A stretch of 64,000 nt of DNA from Glycomyces sp. NRRL B-16210 (GTDB taxonomy: Bacteria; Actinomycetota; Actinomycetes; Mycobacteriales; Micromonosporaceae). A program made the position numbers and the translations under genes. Where the stretch lies: contig NZ_JOGR01000004.1 in the NCBI RefSeq assembly GCF_000719515.1, positions 1 to 64,000 on the forward strand, read 5' to 3'. Below, piece by piece: positions 8,285-17,703 of the stretch (position 1 is the first letter of the stretch; every line of letters starts with the position of its first letter). Below the pieces are notes generated by a model. That model saw nothing but the letters and a program-made list of their open reading frames with translations, did no database searches and was not told the DNA's origin.

Positions 8285-9061
8285 CTATGCGGCCTCTTCC
8301 TGTGCGGCCGCGACCAGTTCCTCGAAGTGCTTCATCTTGTCGATGACCGAGTCGGCGGTCGGGTCGGCCATGTCCTCGACGATCTGGCCGTCGGCGAGGA
8401 AGACGACGCGGTCGGCGTAGGCGGCGGCGGTCGGGTCGTGGGTGACCATGACGATGGTCTGCCCGAAGTCGTCGACGCTGGTGCGCAGGAAGTTGAGGAC
8501 TTCGGTGCCCGAGCGGGTGTCGAGGTTGCCGGTCGGCTCGTCGGCGAAGACCACGTCGGGCCTGGTGGCGAGGGCCCGGGCGCAGGCGACGCGCTGCTGT
8601 TGGCCGCCCGACAGCTCGGTCGGCTTGTGCGAGAGCCGGTCGGTGAGGTCGAGGGTGTGGATGATCCGCTTGACCCAGTCGGGGTCGGCCTTGGTGCCGG
8701 CGATGGCCGCCGGGAGGGTGATGTTCTCTTCGGCCGTGAGGGTCGGCAGGAGGTTGAACTGCTGGAAGATGAAGCCGATCTTGTCGCGGCGCAGTTTCGT
8801 GAGGGCCTTGTCGCCGAGGCCGGTGACGGTGCTGTCGCCGATGATGACGGTGCCGCGGTCGGTGGTGTCGAGCCCGGCGAGGCAGTGCATGAGGGTGGAC
8901 TTGCCCGAGCCCGAGGGGCCCATGATGGCGGTGAAGGCGCCGGAGGCGAACTCGACGGAGACGTCGCGCAGGGCCACGACTTGGGCCTCACCCGAGCCGT
9001 ACGCCTTCCATACGCCTTGGGCCGCTACGGCAGTGGTCTTGACGGGGGATGCGGTGGACAC
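8285..9061 (-). CDS. ABC transporter ATPase, MacB/LolD type (copy 2)
   Basis: This is the ATPase of the second exporter pair, 258 aa from the GTG at 9061. Walker [10 protein letters not shown], signature [10 protein letters not shown], Walker B VVFADEPTGNLD and H-switch MVTHD are intact. The frame stays open to a GTG at 9163, but that adds a charged, low-complexity lead without a ribosome binding site. GTG 9061 is preceded by GCGAGAG and gives VSTASPVKTTAVAAQG, matching the start of the copy 1 protein in length. The start is therefore chosen at 9061 with moderate confidence. Confidence 0.88.
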   Translation of the reverse strand: MSTASPVKTTAVAAQGVWKAYGSGEAQVVALRDVSVEFASGAFTAIMGPSGSGKSTLMHCLAGLDTTDRGTVIIGDSTVTGLGDKALTKLRRDKIGFIFQQFNLLPTLTAEENITLPAAIAGTKADPDWVKRIIHTLDLTDRLSHKPTELSGGQQQRVACARALATRPDVVFADEPTGNLDTRSGTEVLNFLRTSVDDFGQTIVMVTHDPTAAAYADRVVFLADGQIVEDMADPTADSVIDKMKHFEELVAAAQEEAA

Positions 9062-9186
9062 GACGCTCTCGCTTTCGATGAAGGTGTCGGTGTGCCGAGG
9101 GTTTCGGTGTTCCGGATTCCGCGGGACGGCGCCCGCGGAACGCTGGTGGTCGGTGTGGTGCACAATCTGACGTCGGGACGCCCGAT

Positions 9187-9210
9187 TGTGACATCATACA
9201 TGATGTCACA
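9187..9210. promoter_or_regulatory. 24-bp perfect palindromic operator
   Basis: TGTGACATCAT and its exact complement ATGATGTCACA flank a 2-bp AC centre. On the minus strand the right part of the site reads TATGAT, a good -10 hexamer, 126 bp upstream of the copy 2 ATPase start. A repressor bound here would block the promoter. The form (arms of 11 bp, AT-rich core) suits dimeric TetR, GntR or PadR regulators; none is encoded next to it. Confidence 0.7.
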
Positions 9211-9306
9211 TGACGTCGTGGGCCGCAGCACCTTATTCGACGATATTGTCGCCCGAGTCGGGGCGCATCCGCTTGGAGAACGGTCTTCTTCTACGTCCCA
9301 AGGCGG

Positions 9307-9334
9307 AGAAGGCGGTACCGGGGTACTACCTTCT
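9307..9334 (-). terminator. hairpin after the two-component genes
   Basis: AGAAGGCGGTAC (9307-9318) pairs with GTACTACCTTCT (9323-9334) over 12 positions with one mismatch and one wobble, loop CGGG. It lies about 45 nt after the response-regulator stop on the minus strand. It is a likely but imperfect terminator. Confidence 0.45.
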
Positions 9335-9377
9335 GGTGGATCGGGCCCTACCCGGGCAGGAGTCCCGCACGCCTTCG

Positions 9378-10064
9378 CTATTGGCCCGCGTCGCCGCCGG
9401 GCTTGACCAGGCCGCTCTCGTAGGCCAGGACCACGGCCTGGACCCGGTCGCGCACGCCGAGCTTGGTGAGCAGGTGCCCGACGTGGGTTTTGACGGTGGT
9501 CTCGCCGACGGTGAGCGAGTCGGCGATCTCGGCGTTCGTCAGCCCCTTGGCCAGCAGCAGCAGCACTTCGCGCTCGCGGGCGGTGAGGACGTCGAGGATG
9601 ACCGCTCTGCCCTCGCCGTCGGCGGCGCGGTTGGCCGCGAAGCGCCCCAGTAGGGTCGAGAGGATGTGCGGGGCGACGACCGCGCCGCCGCCGTGGACGG
9701 TGCGGATCGCCTCGACCAGGTCGGCGGCTGGCGCGTCCTTGGTGAGGAACCCGGCCGCGCCGGCGCGCAGTGCGCCGACCACGTACTCGTCCAGGTCGAA
9801 GGTGGTCAGCACGAGCACCCGGCTCGGCAGCGAGGCGCCGACGATGTCGGCGGTGGCCGCGACGCCGTCGCGGCGGGGCATGCGGATGTCCATGAGGACC
9901 ACGTCGGGCACGAGGCGGCGGGTGAGTTCGAAGGCCTCGACGCCGTCGCTCGCCTCGCCGACGATGTCGATGTCGGTCTCGGCGCCGAGGACCATCTTGA
10001 ATCCCGCGCGCAGCAGTTGCTGGTCGTCGGCGAGGAGCAGCCGGATCGGGCGTTCGGTGGTCAT
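9378..10064 (-). CDS. NarL-family response regulator
   Basis: The 228-aa DNA-binding regulator is paired with the histidine kinase just upstream. The receiver domain (residues 7-125) has the acidic pair in LLADDQ, phospho-acceptor Asp59 in VVLMDIRMPR, conserved Thr in VLTTFD and Lys in FLTKDA. The LuxR-type helix-turn-helix (about 160-220) reads LTAREREVLLLLAKGLTNAEIADSLTVGETTVKTHV when joined across two segments. ATG overlaps the kinase stop (ATGA). Systems of this type often control an adjacent ABC exporter; here the exporters lie directly downstream on the same strand, so control of them is a reasonable inference. Confidence 0.93.
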   Translation of the reverse strand: MTTERPIRLLLADDQQLLRAGFKMVLGAETDIDIVGEASDGVEAFELTRRLVPDVVLMDIRMPRRDGVAATADIVGASLPSRVLVLTTFDLDEYVVGALRAGAAGFLTKDAPAADLVEAIRTVHGGGAVVAPHILSTLLGRFAANRAADGEGRAVILDVLTAREREVLLLLAKGLTNAEIADSLTVGETTVKTHVGHLLTKLGVRDRVQAVVLAYESGLVKPGGDAGQ

Positions 10065-11305
10065 CGGTCGACTCCTTGGAGGTGCGCGTTCTTGGGGAAG
10101 CGGGCCTCGACGAGGTAGCCGCCGCCGGGCCGCGGCCCGGCCTCGAGTGTGCCGCCGTAGAGCGTCGCGCGCTCGCGCATGCCGATGAGGCCGTGCCCGC
10201 CGGAGAACCCGGCGACGATCGGCGCGCCGTGGCCCGAGTCGCCGACGGAGATGCGGAACTCGGTCTCGCCGTAGTCGACCACGACTCCGGCCCTGGCCTG
10301 CGGTCCGGCGTGCTTGATGGTGTTCGTCAGCGCCTCCTGGGCGATGCGGAAGACCGCCAGGCTCACGCCCGTCGGCAGCGGGTACTCCTCGCCGCGGACG
10401 GTGTAGCGCACCGGCAGCCCGGCGTCCTTGGTCTGCGCCACCAGCGCCCGCAGCGAGTCCACTGTAGGCTGCGGCTCGAGGTCGGCGGCGCCGACGTCGT
10501 CGCCGCCGTGGCGCAGCACCGTGAGGATGTCGCGCATCTCCCGCAGCGCGGTGCGCGCGGTCTGGTTCACCGTCGTCAGCGCCTCCTCGGCCGCGTCCGG
10601 GTCGGACCGCAGCACCCGCTTGGCGCCCTCGGACATGACCCCGATGACCGAGATGTGGTGGGCGACCACGTCGTGCAGCTCCCGGGCGATGCGCCGCTGC
10701 TCGTCGGCGACCGCCTGCGCCGCGAGGGCGTCCTGGCGCTCCTCGGCGAACCGGGCCCGGTCCGACAATTCCTCGACCTTCTCGCGCCGGTTGCGCACGA
10801 CCCAACCGATCCAGAACACCGTCACCGCCAGGACCAGGTTGAGCATGGCCACCAGCGAGGAGGCCGAATGGTCCACCTCGGTGTCGGTGATCAGCGGGAT
10901 CAAATACACCGCGATCGTCACCGGGACCCAGATCGCCGTCGCCGCCACGAGCGCCCGCGTCAGCGGCAGGTACGCCGCCGCGGTGTAGGTCAGCACGTAG
11001 AAGCCGACGCCGCCGTCGGCGGTCATCGTCTGCACCGGCGGGGTGAAGAGCGCGACGGTGAAGATCGCCAGCCCCAGGACGATGCCGCCCCACAGCAGGA
11101 CCCGGCGCAGGCAGATGACCGTGTACGGCACCGCCATCAGGCCCACTTCGGACCAGGAGAGGCTGAACTCGGGGATCAGCTGGATCGTCGCGGCGAAGAA
11201 CCCGACGAAGGCGACCGCCAAAGCGACCGCCAACACGCAGTCGGACTGGAACGGGCGATCATGGAACCAGCGGCGGAGACGCTGGAGCGAAGAGGCGGCT
11301 TGCAC
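10061..11305 (-). CDS. sensor histidine kinase (HisKA_3 type)
   Basis: The 414-aa kinase has four to five membrane helices in residues 22-170, little extracytoplasmic sequence, a HisKA_3 dimerisation domain with the phospho-acceptor His211 in ARELHDVVAHHISV, and a C-terminal ATPase domain ending GHGLIGMRERATLYGG. This is the DesK/NarX-like class that often senses the membrane state. The GTG start lies 7 nt after TACGGT (11313-11318), which suggests a leaderless transcript separate from the upstream nuclease gene. It is translationally coupled to the response regulator. Confidence 0.92.
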   Translation of the reverse strand: MQAASSLQRLRRWFHDRPFQSDCVLAVALAVAFVGFFAATIQLIPEFSLSWSEVGLMAVPYTVICLRRVLLWGGIVLGLAIFTVALFTPPVQTMTADGGVGFYVLTYTAAAYLPLTRALVAATAIWVPVTIAVYLIPLITDTEVDHSASSLVAMLNLVLAVTVFWIGWVVRNRREKVEELSDRARFAEERQDALAAQAVADEQRRIARELHDVVAHHISVIGVMSEGAKRVLRSDPDAAEEALTTVNQTARTALREMRDILTVLRHGGDDVGAADLEPQPTVDSLRALVAQTKDAGLPVRYTVRGEEYPLPTGVSLAVFRIAQEALTNTIKHAGPQARAGVVVDYGETEFRISVGDSGHGAPIVAGFSGGHGLIGMRERATLYGGTLEAGPRPGGGYLVEARFPKNAHLQGVDR

Positions 11306-11370
11306 GCTCTACACCGTAACCGGGGCCCCCACCCGATTCATCGAGCGCGAGAATGATCCGCGCGTCCGCC

Positions 11371-12201
11371 TCAGGTAGGAGGCATCTCAAGTCCTGGAAG
11401 GACCGTCGGCAGCGGATACGCCGGCGGCTCGCCCCCGAACTCCGGGCAGTGCCGCTGATGCGCGCACCAGCCGCACAGCTTCGACTTCTGCGGCCGGAAC
11501 TCGCCGGTGGCGATCGCCTCGCGCATCGTCGCCCACAGCGCCTTCAGCGTGCGCTCGAAGCCCTCCAGCTCCCGCTCGTCGGGGGAGTAGTCCAGGACCT
11601 GGCCGTCGCCGAGGTACATCAGCCGCAGCAGCGTCGGCACCTTCCCGCGGGTGCGCCACCACACCAGGGCGTAGAACTTCATCTGGAACAGCGCCTTGTC
11701 GGCGAAGCGGTCCGGCGGGCGCTTCCCGGTCTTGTAGTCCACCAGCCGCACCAGCCCGTCGGCGTTCACGTCGGCGCGGTCGATGAAGCCCTTGAGCTGC
11801 GTCCCGTCGTCGAGCGTGGTCGTCACCAGGCACTCGGTGCGGTGCGGCTGGAGGCGCTGGGGGTCCTCCATCGCGAAGTAGGTCTCGACCAGCCGCCGCA
11901 CCCCCCGCAGCCAGCCCGACTCGTCCTCGAGGTCGTCGAACAGCGACGAGTACTCCTGCGAGGACTGGAGCTTCGTCCACTCCGGCTCGATCAGGGCGAG
12001 CGCCTCGGTCGGCGTGCGCCTGCCCGCGTCCAGCTCGTAGAGCCGTTCGAGCACCGAGTGCACCAGCGTGCCCTGCACCTGCGCGCGCGAGGACGGCTCG
12101 GGCAGGCGGTCGACCGCCCGGAAGCGGTACAGCAGCGGGCACTGCTTGAAATCCCCCGCGCGCGAAGGGGAGAGCTGGGTCGGACGGGTGGCGTGCGGCA
12201 T
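11371..12201 (-). CDS. RecB-family PD-(D/E)XK nuclease
   Basis: The 276-aa single-domain nuclease resembles Mycobacterium Rv2119. It begins with PTQLSPSRAGDFKQCPLLYRFR, carries the helical GTLVHSVLERLYEL motif, and has the core catalytic set: Asp in LKGFIDRADVNADG and the Asp/Lys pair in VRLVDYKTGK (about residues 158-185). Cysteines near the end, in CGWCAHQRHCPEF, together with an early Cys suggest the iron-sulfur cluster found in AddB/Cas4-like nucleases. It lacks a helicase domain. The ATG start lies 6 nt after TATGCT (12208-12213), a leaderless arrangement. In many actinobacteria this gene heads the proteasome region, as here. Confidence 0.85.
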   Translation of the reverse strand: MPHATRPTQLSPSRAGDFKQCPLLYRFRAVDRLPEPSSRAQVQGTLVHSVLERLYELDAGRRTPTEALALIEPEWTKLQSSQEYSSLFDDLEDESGWLRGVRRLVETYFAMEDPQRLQPHRTECLVTTTLDDGTQLKGFIDRADVNADGLVRLVDYKTGKRPPDRFADKALFQMKFYALVWWRTRGKVPTLLRLMYLGDGQVLDYSPDERELEGFERTLKALWATMREAIATGEFRPQKSKLCGWCAHQRHCPEFGGEPPAYPLPTVLPGLEMPPT

Positions 12202-12251
12202 CCCCCGAGCATAGGACGGGGCACCGACAACGGCTCCGGGCCTCCCCGCCC

Positions 12252-13022
12252 TCAGTCCCGGCGGACCCTGAACGCGTAGGTGTTGTACGGCATCGCGAAG
12301 GTCTCCTCGCCGCGCAGGTCGGGATGCGTGTCGACCACGTCGTTGACGACGGCGACGATCTGCGAGCGCCGCGCCTCGTCGGCGGTGAGGTAATAGGAGC
12401 GCGACTGCACCAGGCGCACGAGGCGGGCGCGGTCCATGGGCCACGTGTGGCGGAAGACGCGGTGCTCCGCCTCTGCGAACTCGGAGCCGAAGTAGCCCGG
12501 CGCGGCTGCGGCGAGCGCGTCCCGCTCGCCCTGGGAGACGCCGATGGCCTCGGTGAGCGCGTGGACCCAGTCCACCGATTCGTCGCGGACGTTCCAGATC
12601 GGCGCGAGCACGCCCCCGGGGCGCAGGACGCGGCGGATCTCGGGCAGGGCCCGGCCGCGGTCGAACCAGTGGAAGGCCTGGCCGGCGGTGACCACGTCGG
12701 CGCTCGCGTCAGGGAGCGGCAGGGCCTCCGCGGCCCCGACCTGCGATGCGGTGAGACCGGGACTGGAGGCGGTGAGCTTCGCGAGCATCCGCTCGTCGGG
12801 TTCGACGGCGGTCACGCGGTGGCCCAGGGCGATGAGCCCGCGGGTGAGCAGTCCGGTGCCGGCGCCGAGGTCGACGACGTCCTTGGCGGCGTCGGCGGCG
12901 TCGTCAGCCGGTCCGTCACCGGTCAGCCAGCGCAGGGCCTCGGCCGGATAGGTGGGGCGGATGGAGTCGTAGAGGTCGGCGGCGGGGCCGAAGGAGCGGG
13001 CGGCGTTCGCGTCGATGGTCAT
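12252..13022 (-). CDS. class I SAM-dependent methyltransferase
   Basis: The 256-aa enzyme has a Methyltransf_11-type Rossmann fold: motif I VVDLGAGTGLLTRGL, an acidic end of strand 2 in VTAVEPDERMLAKL, and the post-motif ASADVVTAGQAFHWFDRGRAL typical of the YafE/Tam-like group. The substrate cannot be told from sequence. The ATG lies 6 nt after TACTGT (13029-13034), so the transcript is probably leaderless, and the AGGA touching the ATG is too close to be a ribosome binding site. It is divergent from the site-2 protease gene. Confidence 0.85.
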   Translation of the reverse strand: MTIDANAARSFGPAADLYDSIRPTYPAEALRWLTGDGPADDAADAAKDVVDLGAGTGLLTRGLIALGHRVTAVEPDERMLAKLTASSPGLTASQVGAAEALPLPDASADVVTAGQAFHWFDRGRALPEIRRVLRPGGVLAPIWNVRDESVDWVHALTEAIGVSQGERDALAAAAPGYFGSEFAEAEHRVFRHTWPMDRARLVRLVQSRSYYLTADEARRSQIVAVVNDVVDTHPDLRGEETFAMPYNTYAFRVRRD

Positions 13023-13028
13023 TCCTAA

Positions 13029-13091
13029 ACAGTACACGCGTTATGTTTGATCGTCACCGCTCGGCCACCGATCCCGGCGGGCGCGTAGCAT
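13029..13091. promoter_or_regulatory. divergent leaderless promoters
   Basis: TACTGT (13029-13034, minus) ends 6 nt before the methyltransferase ATG, and TAGCAT (13086-13091, plus) ends 8 nt before the protease ATG. Both genes therefore seem to start transcription at or next to their start codons from a 77-bp shared gap. Confidence 0.6.
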
Positions 13092-13099
13092 TGCCGCCG

Positions 13100-14200
13100 A
13101 TGTCGACCACAAACGTCCAGGCCTTCCGCCGCAGCGGCTTCACCCTCGCGCGCTTCAAGGGCATCCCCATCACCCTCGGCTACACCTGGCTCCTGCTCGC
13201 GGCCGTCGTCGTGGCCGTCTACGCCCCGATCGTGCAGCGCTCGGTCCCCGGCATCGGCGCCGGCGCCTCCCTCGCCGTCGCCGCCCTGTTCGCCCTCACC
13301 CTCCTGCTCTCGGTCTTCCTCCACGAACTCGGCCACGCCCTGGTGAGCCTGCGCGCCGGCATCGGCGTCCGCCGCATCAACCTCGACGCCCTCGGCGGCT
13401 TCACCGAGATGGACCGCGAGGCCCCCAAACCCGGGACCGCCGCCGCGATCGCGCTCGCGGGACCGGCCGTCTCGGCGGCCCTCGGCGCCCTCGGCCTCGC
13501 CGGCCTCTTCGTGACCGACCCCGGCTCCCTGCCCTGGCAGCTGTCCTTCCAGATCTGCGTCGCGAACCTCCTCGTCGCCGTCTACAACCTCCTGCCGGGA
13601 CTGCCGCTCGACGGCGGCAAGGCCCTCCAGGCGGGCATCTGGGCCGTCACCGGCGACCGGTGGACCGGCTACCGCCTCGCCGGCTGGGCCGGCCGCGCGG
13701 TCGCCGTCGCGACCCTCGCCGGCGGCCTGTGGCTGTTCGCCGCCGACTGGTTCTCCCCGTTCGGGCTCATCCTGCTCATCTTCGTCGCGTTCGAACTGTG
13801 GCGCGGCGCCACCTCCGCCATCCGCGCCGCCCGCATGGGACCGAAGATCAAGGCCCTCGACGCCGCCGCGCTGGCCCGCCCGTTCGTGTTCGCGCAGCGC
13901 ACCGAGCGCCTCGGCGAGGCCCTGGCGCGCGCCGAGGGCCGCGAGGTCGTGGTGCGCGAGGAGGACCCGGTCGGTGTGCTCGACCGGGAGGCCGTCGCCG
14001 CGGTGCCGCCCGAGCGGATCGAGGCGATGCCGCTGTCGGGGCTCGTGCGCGGCCGGATCGCCCAGATCCCCGCCGACCTCCGCGGGCAGGCGCTCATCGA
14101 CGCGATCGGCCGCGTCGGCGCCGACTACTTCCTGCTGGGGGACGAGCGCCACCCGACAGGGCTGCTCTACACCGCCGACGTGGTCAAGGCCCTCCGTTAA
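13100..14200 (+). CDS. site-2 protease family membrane metalloprotease (M50)
   Basis: The 366-aa protein is an intramembrane zinc protease related to mycobacterial Rip3. The zinc site HELGH is at residues 75-79 inside a helix, and the second motif NLLPGLPLDGG at 163-173 provides the third ligand Asp. Five or more membrane helices lie between residues 25 and 235. The C-terminal cytosolic part (about 250-366) ends in a CBS-like segment (DYFLLGDERHPTGLLYTADV). Such enzymes cleave membrane-bound anti-sigma factors or other regulators. The start at 13100 fits a TAGCAT -10 box 8 nt upstream; an upstream GTG or ATG in frame would add a charged, non-family lead. Confidence 0.88.
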   Translation: MSTTNVQAFRRSGFTLARFKGIPITLGYTWLLLAAVVVAVYAPIVQRSVPGIGAGASLAVAALFALTLLLSVFLHELGHALVSLRAGIGVRRINLDALGGFTEMDREAPKPGTAAAIALAGPAVSAALGALGLAGLFVTDPGSLPWQLSFQICVANLLVAVYNLLPGLPLDGGKALQAGIWAVTGDRWTGYRLAGWAGRAVAVATLAGGLWLFAADWFSPFGLILLIFVAFELWRGATSAIRAARMGPKIKALDAAALARPFVFAQRTERLGEALARAEGREVVVREEDPVGVLDREAVAAVPPERIEAMPLSGLVRGRIAQIPADLRGQALIDAIGRVGADYFLLGDERHPTGLLYTADVVKALR

Positions 14201-15169
<969 letters not shown>

Positions 15170-15219
15170 CAGTTCGGTCACATACTGAGTCGGATTCACG
15201 ACTTTCCAAGCGCAGAAAC

Positions 15220-15259
15220 GAGACAGGGCGGGGCGCGTCACAGCGCCCCGCCCCGTCTC
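15220..15259. terminator. bidirectional terminator trmI/ferredoxin
   Basis: A 17-bp stem (15220-15236 with 15243-15259) with one mismatch and a 6-nt loop fills the gap between two convergent genes. Confidence 0.8.
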
Positions 15260-15265
15260 CTCGCG

Positions 15266-15553
15266 TCAGTCGTCCGCTCCGGGGCCGGCGACGGGCGCCT
15301 TGTCGGCGCGGTCGCGGACGTAGATGCACTCGCCGGGGCAGTCGTGAGCGGCGTTCACAATGTCCAGTCGCAGGTGTGCGGGCACGTTCACTTGCGAACC
15401 GGCCGTAGTCAACAGCTCGCCTTCCGTGTCCTTGACGTAGGCAAGACCGTCGATGTCGAACTCGAAAATCGTAGGCGCGTACTGCACGCACAGCCCGTCC
15501 CCGGTGCAGGCGTCCTGGTCGATCGACACTTCCAGTTCACGTTCCTCAGCCAT
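15266..15553 (-). CDS. ferredoxin, [3Fe-4S]/[4Fe-4S] single-cluster type
   Basis: The 95-aa acidic protein has the cluster pattern Cys-x5-Cys (CTGDGLC, residues about 16-22) and CPGEC near residue 70, as in single-cluster actinobacterial ferredoxins that feed electrons to P450s and other oxidases. A gap of about 50 residues, rather than a second CxxCxxC motif, argues against a two-cluster protein. ATG lies 7 nt after TAATCT (15561-15566) and after a G6 run; the transcript may be leaderless. A ferredoxin gene between trmI and mpa is common in actinobacteria, but its partner here is not known. Confidence 0.87.
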   Translation of the reverse strand: MAEERELEVSIDQDACTGDGLCVQYAPTIFEFDIDGLAYVKDTEGELLTTAGSQVNVPAHLRLDIVNAAHDCPGECIYVRDRADKAPVAGPGADD

Positions 15554-15671
15554 GCCCCCCAGATTAATTGCCGCGAAGAAGCTGGCGCAATGTCGGTGTC
15601 GAGTCTTACTATTGGCCTCCCCAGCCAGCTACGGTTGGAGTAGGACAACCCTCACTCGGGAGGTGTGACCC

Positions 15672-17456
15672 GTGGCACGTAGCAACGATGACCGTCGACA
15701 GGGTCTGGGCCAGGGCCCAGAAGACGACGAACTGTCAGGACAGGTCGAAGAGCTTCAGGAAGAACTGGCCGCTGCCAGGCGCCGTCTCACCGAAACGCCC
15801 CGACACATGCACATTCTGGAAGAGCGGCTCGCCGCCGCCCAATCCCAGGTCGATCGCCTGTCGGAGCAGAACGAGCGGCTCGTGGCCACCTTGAAGGAGG
15901 CCCGCGAGCAGATCGTCTCGCTGAAAGAGGAGATCGACCGGCTCGCACAACCGCCGTCCGGATACGGCGTGTTCCTGGGGGCCCGTGAGGACGGCACCGT
16001 CGACGTCTTCACCTCTGGTAGGAAGTTCCGCGTCTCGCTCGCGCCGTCCATCGACGCCGAAGAGCTCGAACGCGGTCAGGAGGTCCTGCTCAACGACGCG
16101 ATGAACGTGGTCGAGGTGCTCGACTACGAGCGCATCGGGGAGGTGGTGACGCTCAAGGAGCTCATCGAGAATCCTCCCGGTGGCGGTCCGCCCGACCGGG
16201 CGCTGGTGACCAGCCACGCCGACGAGGAGCGGGTCGTGCTGCTCTCGGACGCGCTCATCAACGGCCCGCTGCGGGCCGGCGACTCGGTCATGATCGAGCC
16301 GCGCGCCGGCTACGCCTACGAGCGGATCCAGAAGAGCGAGGTCGAAGAGCTCGTCCTCGAAGAGGTCCCTGACGTCGACTACTACGACATCGGCGGGCTC
16401 GACGGCCAGATCGAGATGATCCGCGACGCCGTGGAGCTGCCGTTCCTGCACGCGGACCTCTTCCGCGAGCACGAGCTGCGCCCGCCCAAGGGCATCCTGC
16501 TCTACGGCCCTCCCGGCTGCGGCAAGACGCTCATCGCCAAGGCGGTCGCCAACTCGCTGGCCAAGAAGGTCGCCGAGATGCGCGGCGAGGAGGCCTCCGG
16601 CCGGAGCTACTTCCTCAACATCAAGGGTCCCGAGCTGCTGAACAAGTACGTCGGCGAGACCGAGCGGCACATCCGCCTGGTCTTCCAGCGGGCCCGTGAG
16701 AAGGCCAGCGAGGGCATGCCCGTCATCGTGTTCTTCGACGAGATGGACTCCATCTTCCGCACCCGCGGGTCGGGCGTCTCCTCGGACGTGGAGAACACGA
16801 TCGTCCCCCAGCTGCTGTCGGAGATCGACGGCGTGGAGGGCCTGGAGAACGTCATCGTCATCGGCGCCTCGAACCGCGAGGACATGATCGACCCGGCGAT
16901 CCTGCGGCCCGGCCGCCTGGACGTCAAGATCAAGATCGAGCGGCCCGACGCCGAGTCGGCGAAGGACATCTTCTCGAAGTACATCACCACCACGCTGCCG
17001 CTGCACGACGACGACCTCCGCGAGCACGACAAGGACCGCGACTCGACCGTGAACTCGATGATCCAGGCGGTCGTCGAGCGCATGTACTCCGAAGTGGACG
17101 AGAACCGGTTCCTGGAGGTCACCTACGCCGACGGCGACAAGGAGGTCCTGTACTTCAAGGACTTCAACTCCGGCGCGATGATCGAGAACATCGTCGCCCG
17201 GGCGAAGAAGATGGCCATCAAGGACTTCCTGACCCACCAGTCCAAGGGCATCCGGCTGAGCCACCTCATCGACTCCACGGTCGACGAGTTCCGCGAGAAC
17301 GAGGACCTGCCCAACACCACCAACCCGGACGACTGGGCCCGGATCTCCGGCAAGAAGGGCGAGCGGATCGTCTACATCCGCACGCTCGTCTCCGGCAAGG
17401 GCTCCGACTCCGGCCGCAGCATCGACACCGTGTCGAACACCGGCCAGTACCTGTAG
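15672..17456 (+). CDS. mpa: proteasome-associated AAA ATPase Mpa/ARC
   Basis: The 594-aa hexameric unfoldase captures pupylated proteins and feeds them into the 20S core. The N-terminus holds a coiled coil (about residues 20-95, [16 protein letters not shown] and similar) that binds Pup. Two OB folds follow, then the AAA module with Walker A GPPGCGKT (about 278-285) and Walker [11 protein letters not shown] (about 351-360). The C-terminal QYL carries the penultimate Tyr that docks into the alpha-ring pockets and opens the gate. GTG at 15672 follows GGGAGG at 15657-15662. It is the first gene of the pupylation block and is separated from dop by a strong hairpin. Confidence 0.96.
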   Translation: MARSNDDRRQGLGQGPEDDELSGQVEELQEELAAARRRLTETPRHMHILEERLAAAQSQVDRLSEQNERLVATLKEAREQIVSLKEEIDRLAQPPSGYGVFLGAREDGTVDVFTSGRKFRVSLAPSIDAEELERGQEVLLNDAMNVVEVLDYERIGEVVTLKELIENPPGGGPPDRALVTSHADEERVVLLSDALINGPLRAGDSVMIEPRAGYAYERIQKSEVEELVLEEVPDVDYYDIGGLDGQIEMIRDAVELPFLHADLFREHELRPPKGILLYGPPGCGKTLIAKAVANSLAKKVAEMRGEEASGRSYFLNIKGPELLNKYVGETERHIRLVFQRAREKASEGMPVIVFFDEMDSIFRTRGSGVSSDVENTIVPQLLSEIDGVEGLENVIVIGASNREDMIDPAILRPGRLDVKIKIERPDAESAKDIFSKYITTTLPLHDDDLREHDKDRDSTVNSMIQAVVERMYSEVDENRFLEVTYADGDKEVLYFKDFNSGAMIENIVARAKKMAIKDFLTHQSKGIRLSHLIDSTVDEFRENEDLPNTTNPDDWARISGKKGERIVYIRTLVSGKGSDSGRSIDTVSNTGQYL

Positions 17457-17526
17457 CGGAAGGTACCGGAAGCTGAGCCCGTAGCGAAGCTGAAGGCACC
17501 GCAAACGCAGCCTGTGGCAATTCGTC

Positions 17527-17562
17527 GACCGGCCGACGGGGGAGACTTCCCGTCGGCCGGTC
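17527..17562 (+). terminator. terminator between mpa and dop
   Basis: A perfect 14-bp stem (17527-17540 with 17549-17562) with an 8-nt GGAGACTT loop starts about 70 nt after the mpa stop. It marks mpa as a separate transcript, and dop has its own promoter 130 nt further on. Confidence 0.78.
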
Positions 17563-17690
17563 CCGTTCCTCCCGGCACGTGTCACCACCGCCCCCGCGGG
17601 GTAGCCGGGGCCCATGACGAAACTGCGGACAGTGAGCACGGAAATCCGAACGTCTGCGTTCGGAGGGGGCGGTGCCGCACCTGAAGGGAC

Positions 17691-17696
17691 TAGGCT
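17691..17696 (+). promoter_or_regulatory. leaderless promoter of dop
   Basis: TAGGCT ends 7 nt before the ATG at 17704. It fixes the dop start and predicts an mRNA beginning at the start codon. Confidence 0.6.
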
Positions 17697-17703
17697 CGAA
17701 ACC

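Noticed and set aside
9062..9163. Upstream GTG start for the copy 2 ABC ATPase
   Set aside because: No ribosome binding site, non-homologous His/Arg-rich lead, and no match in the duplicate ATPase.
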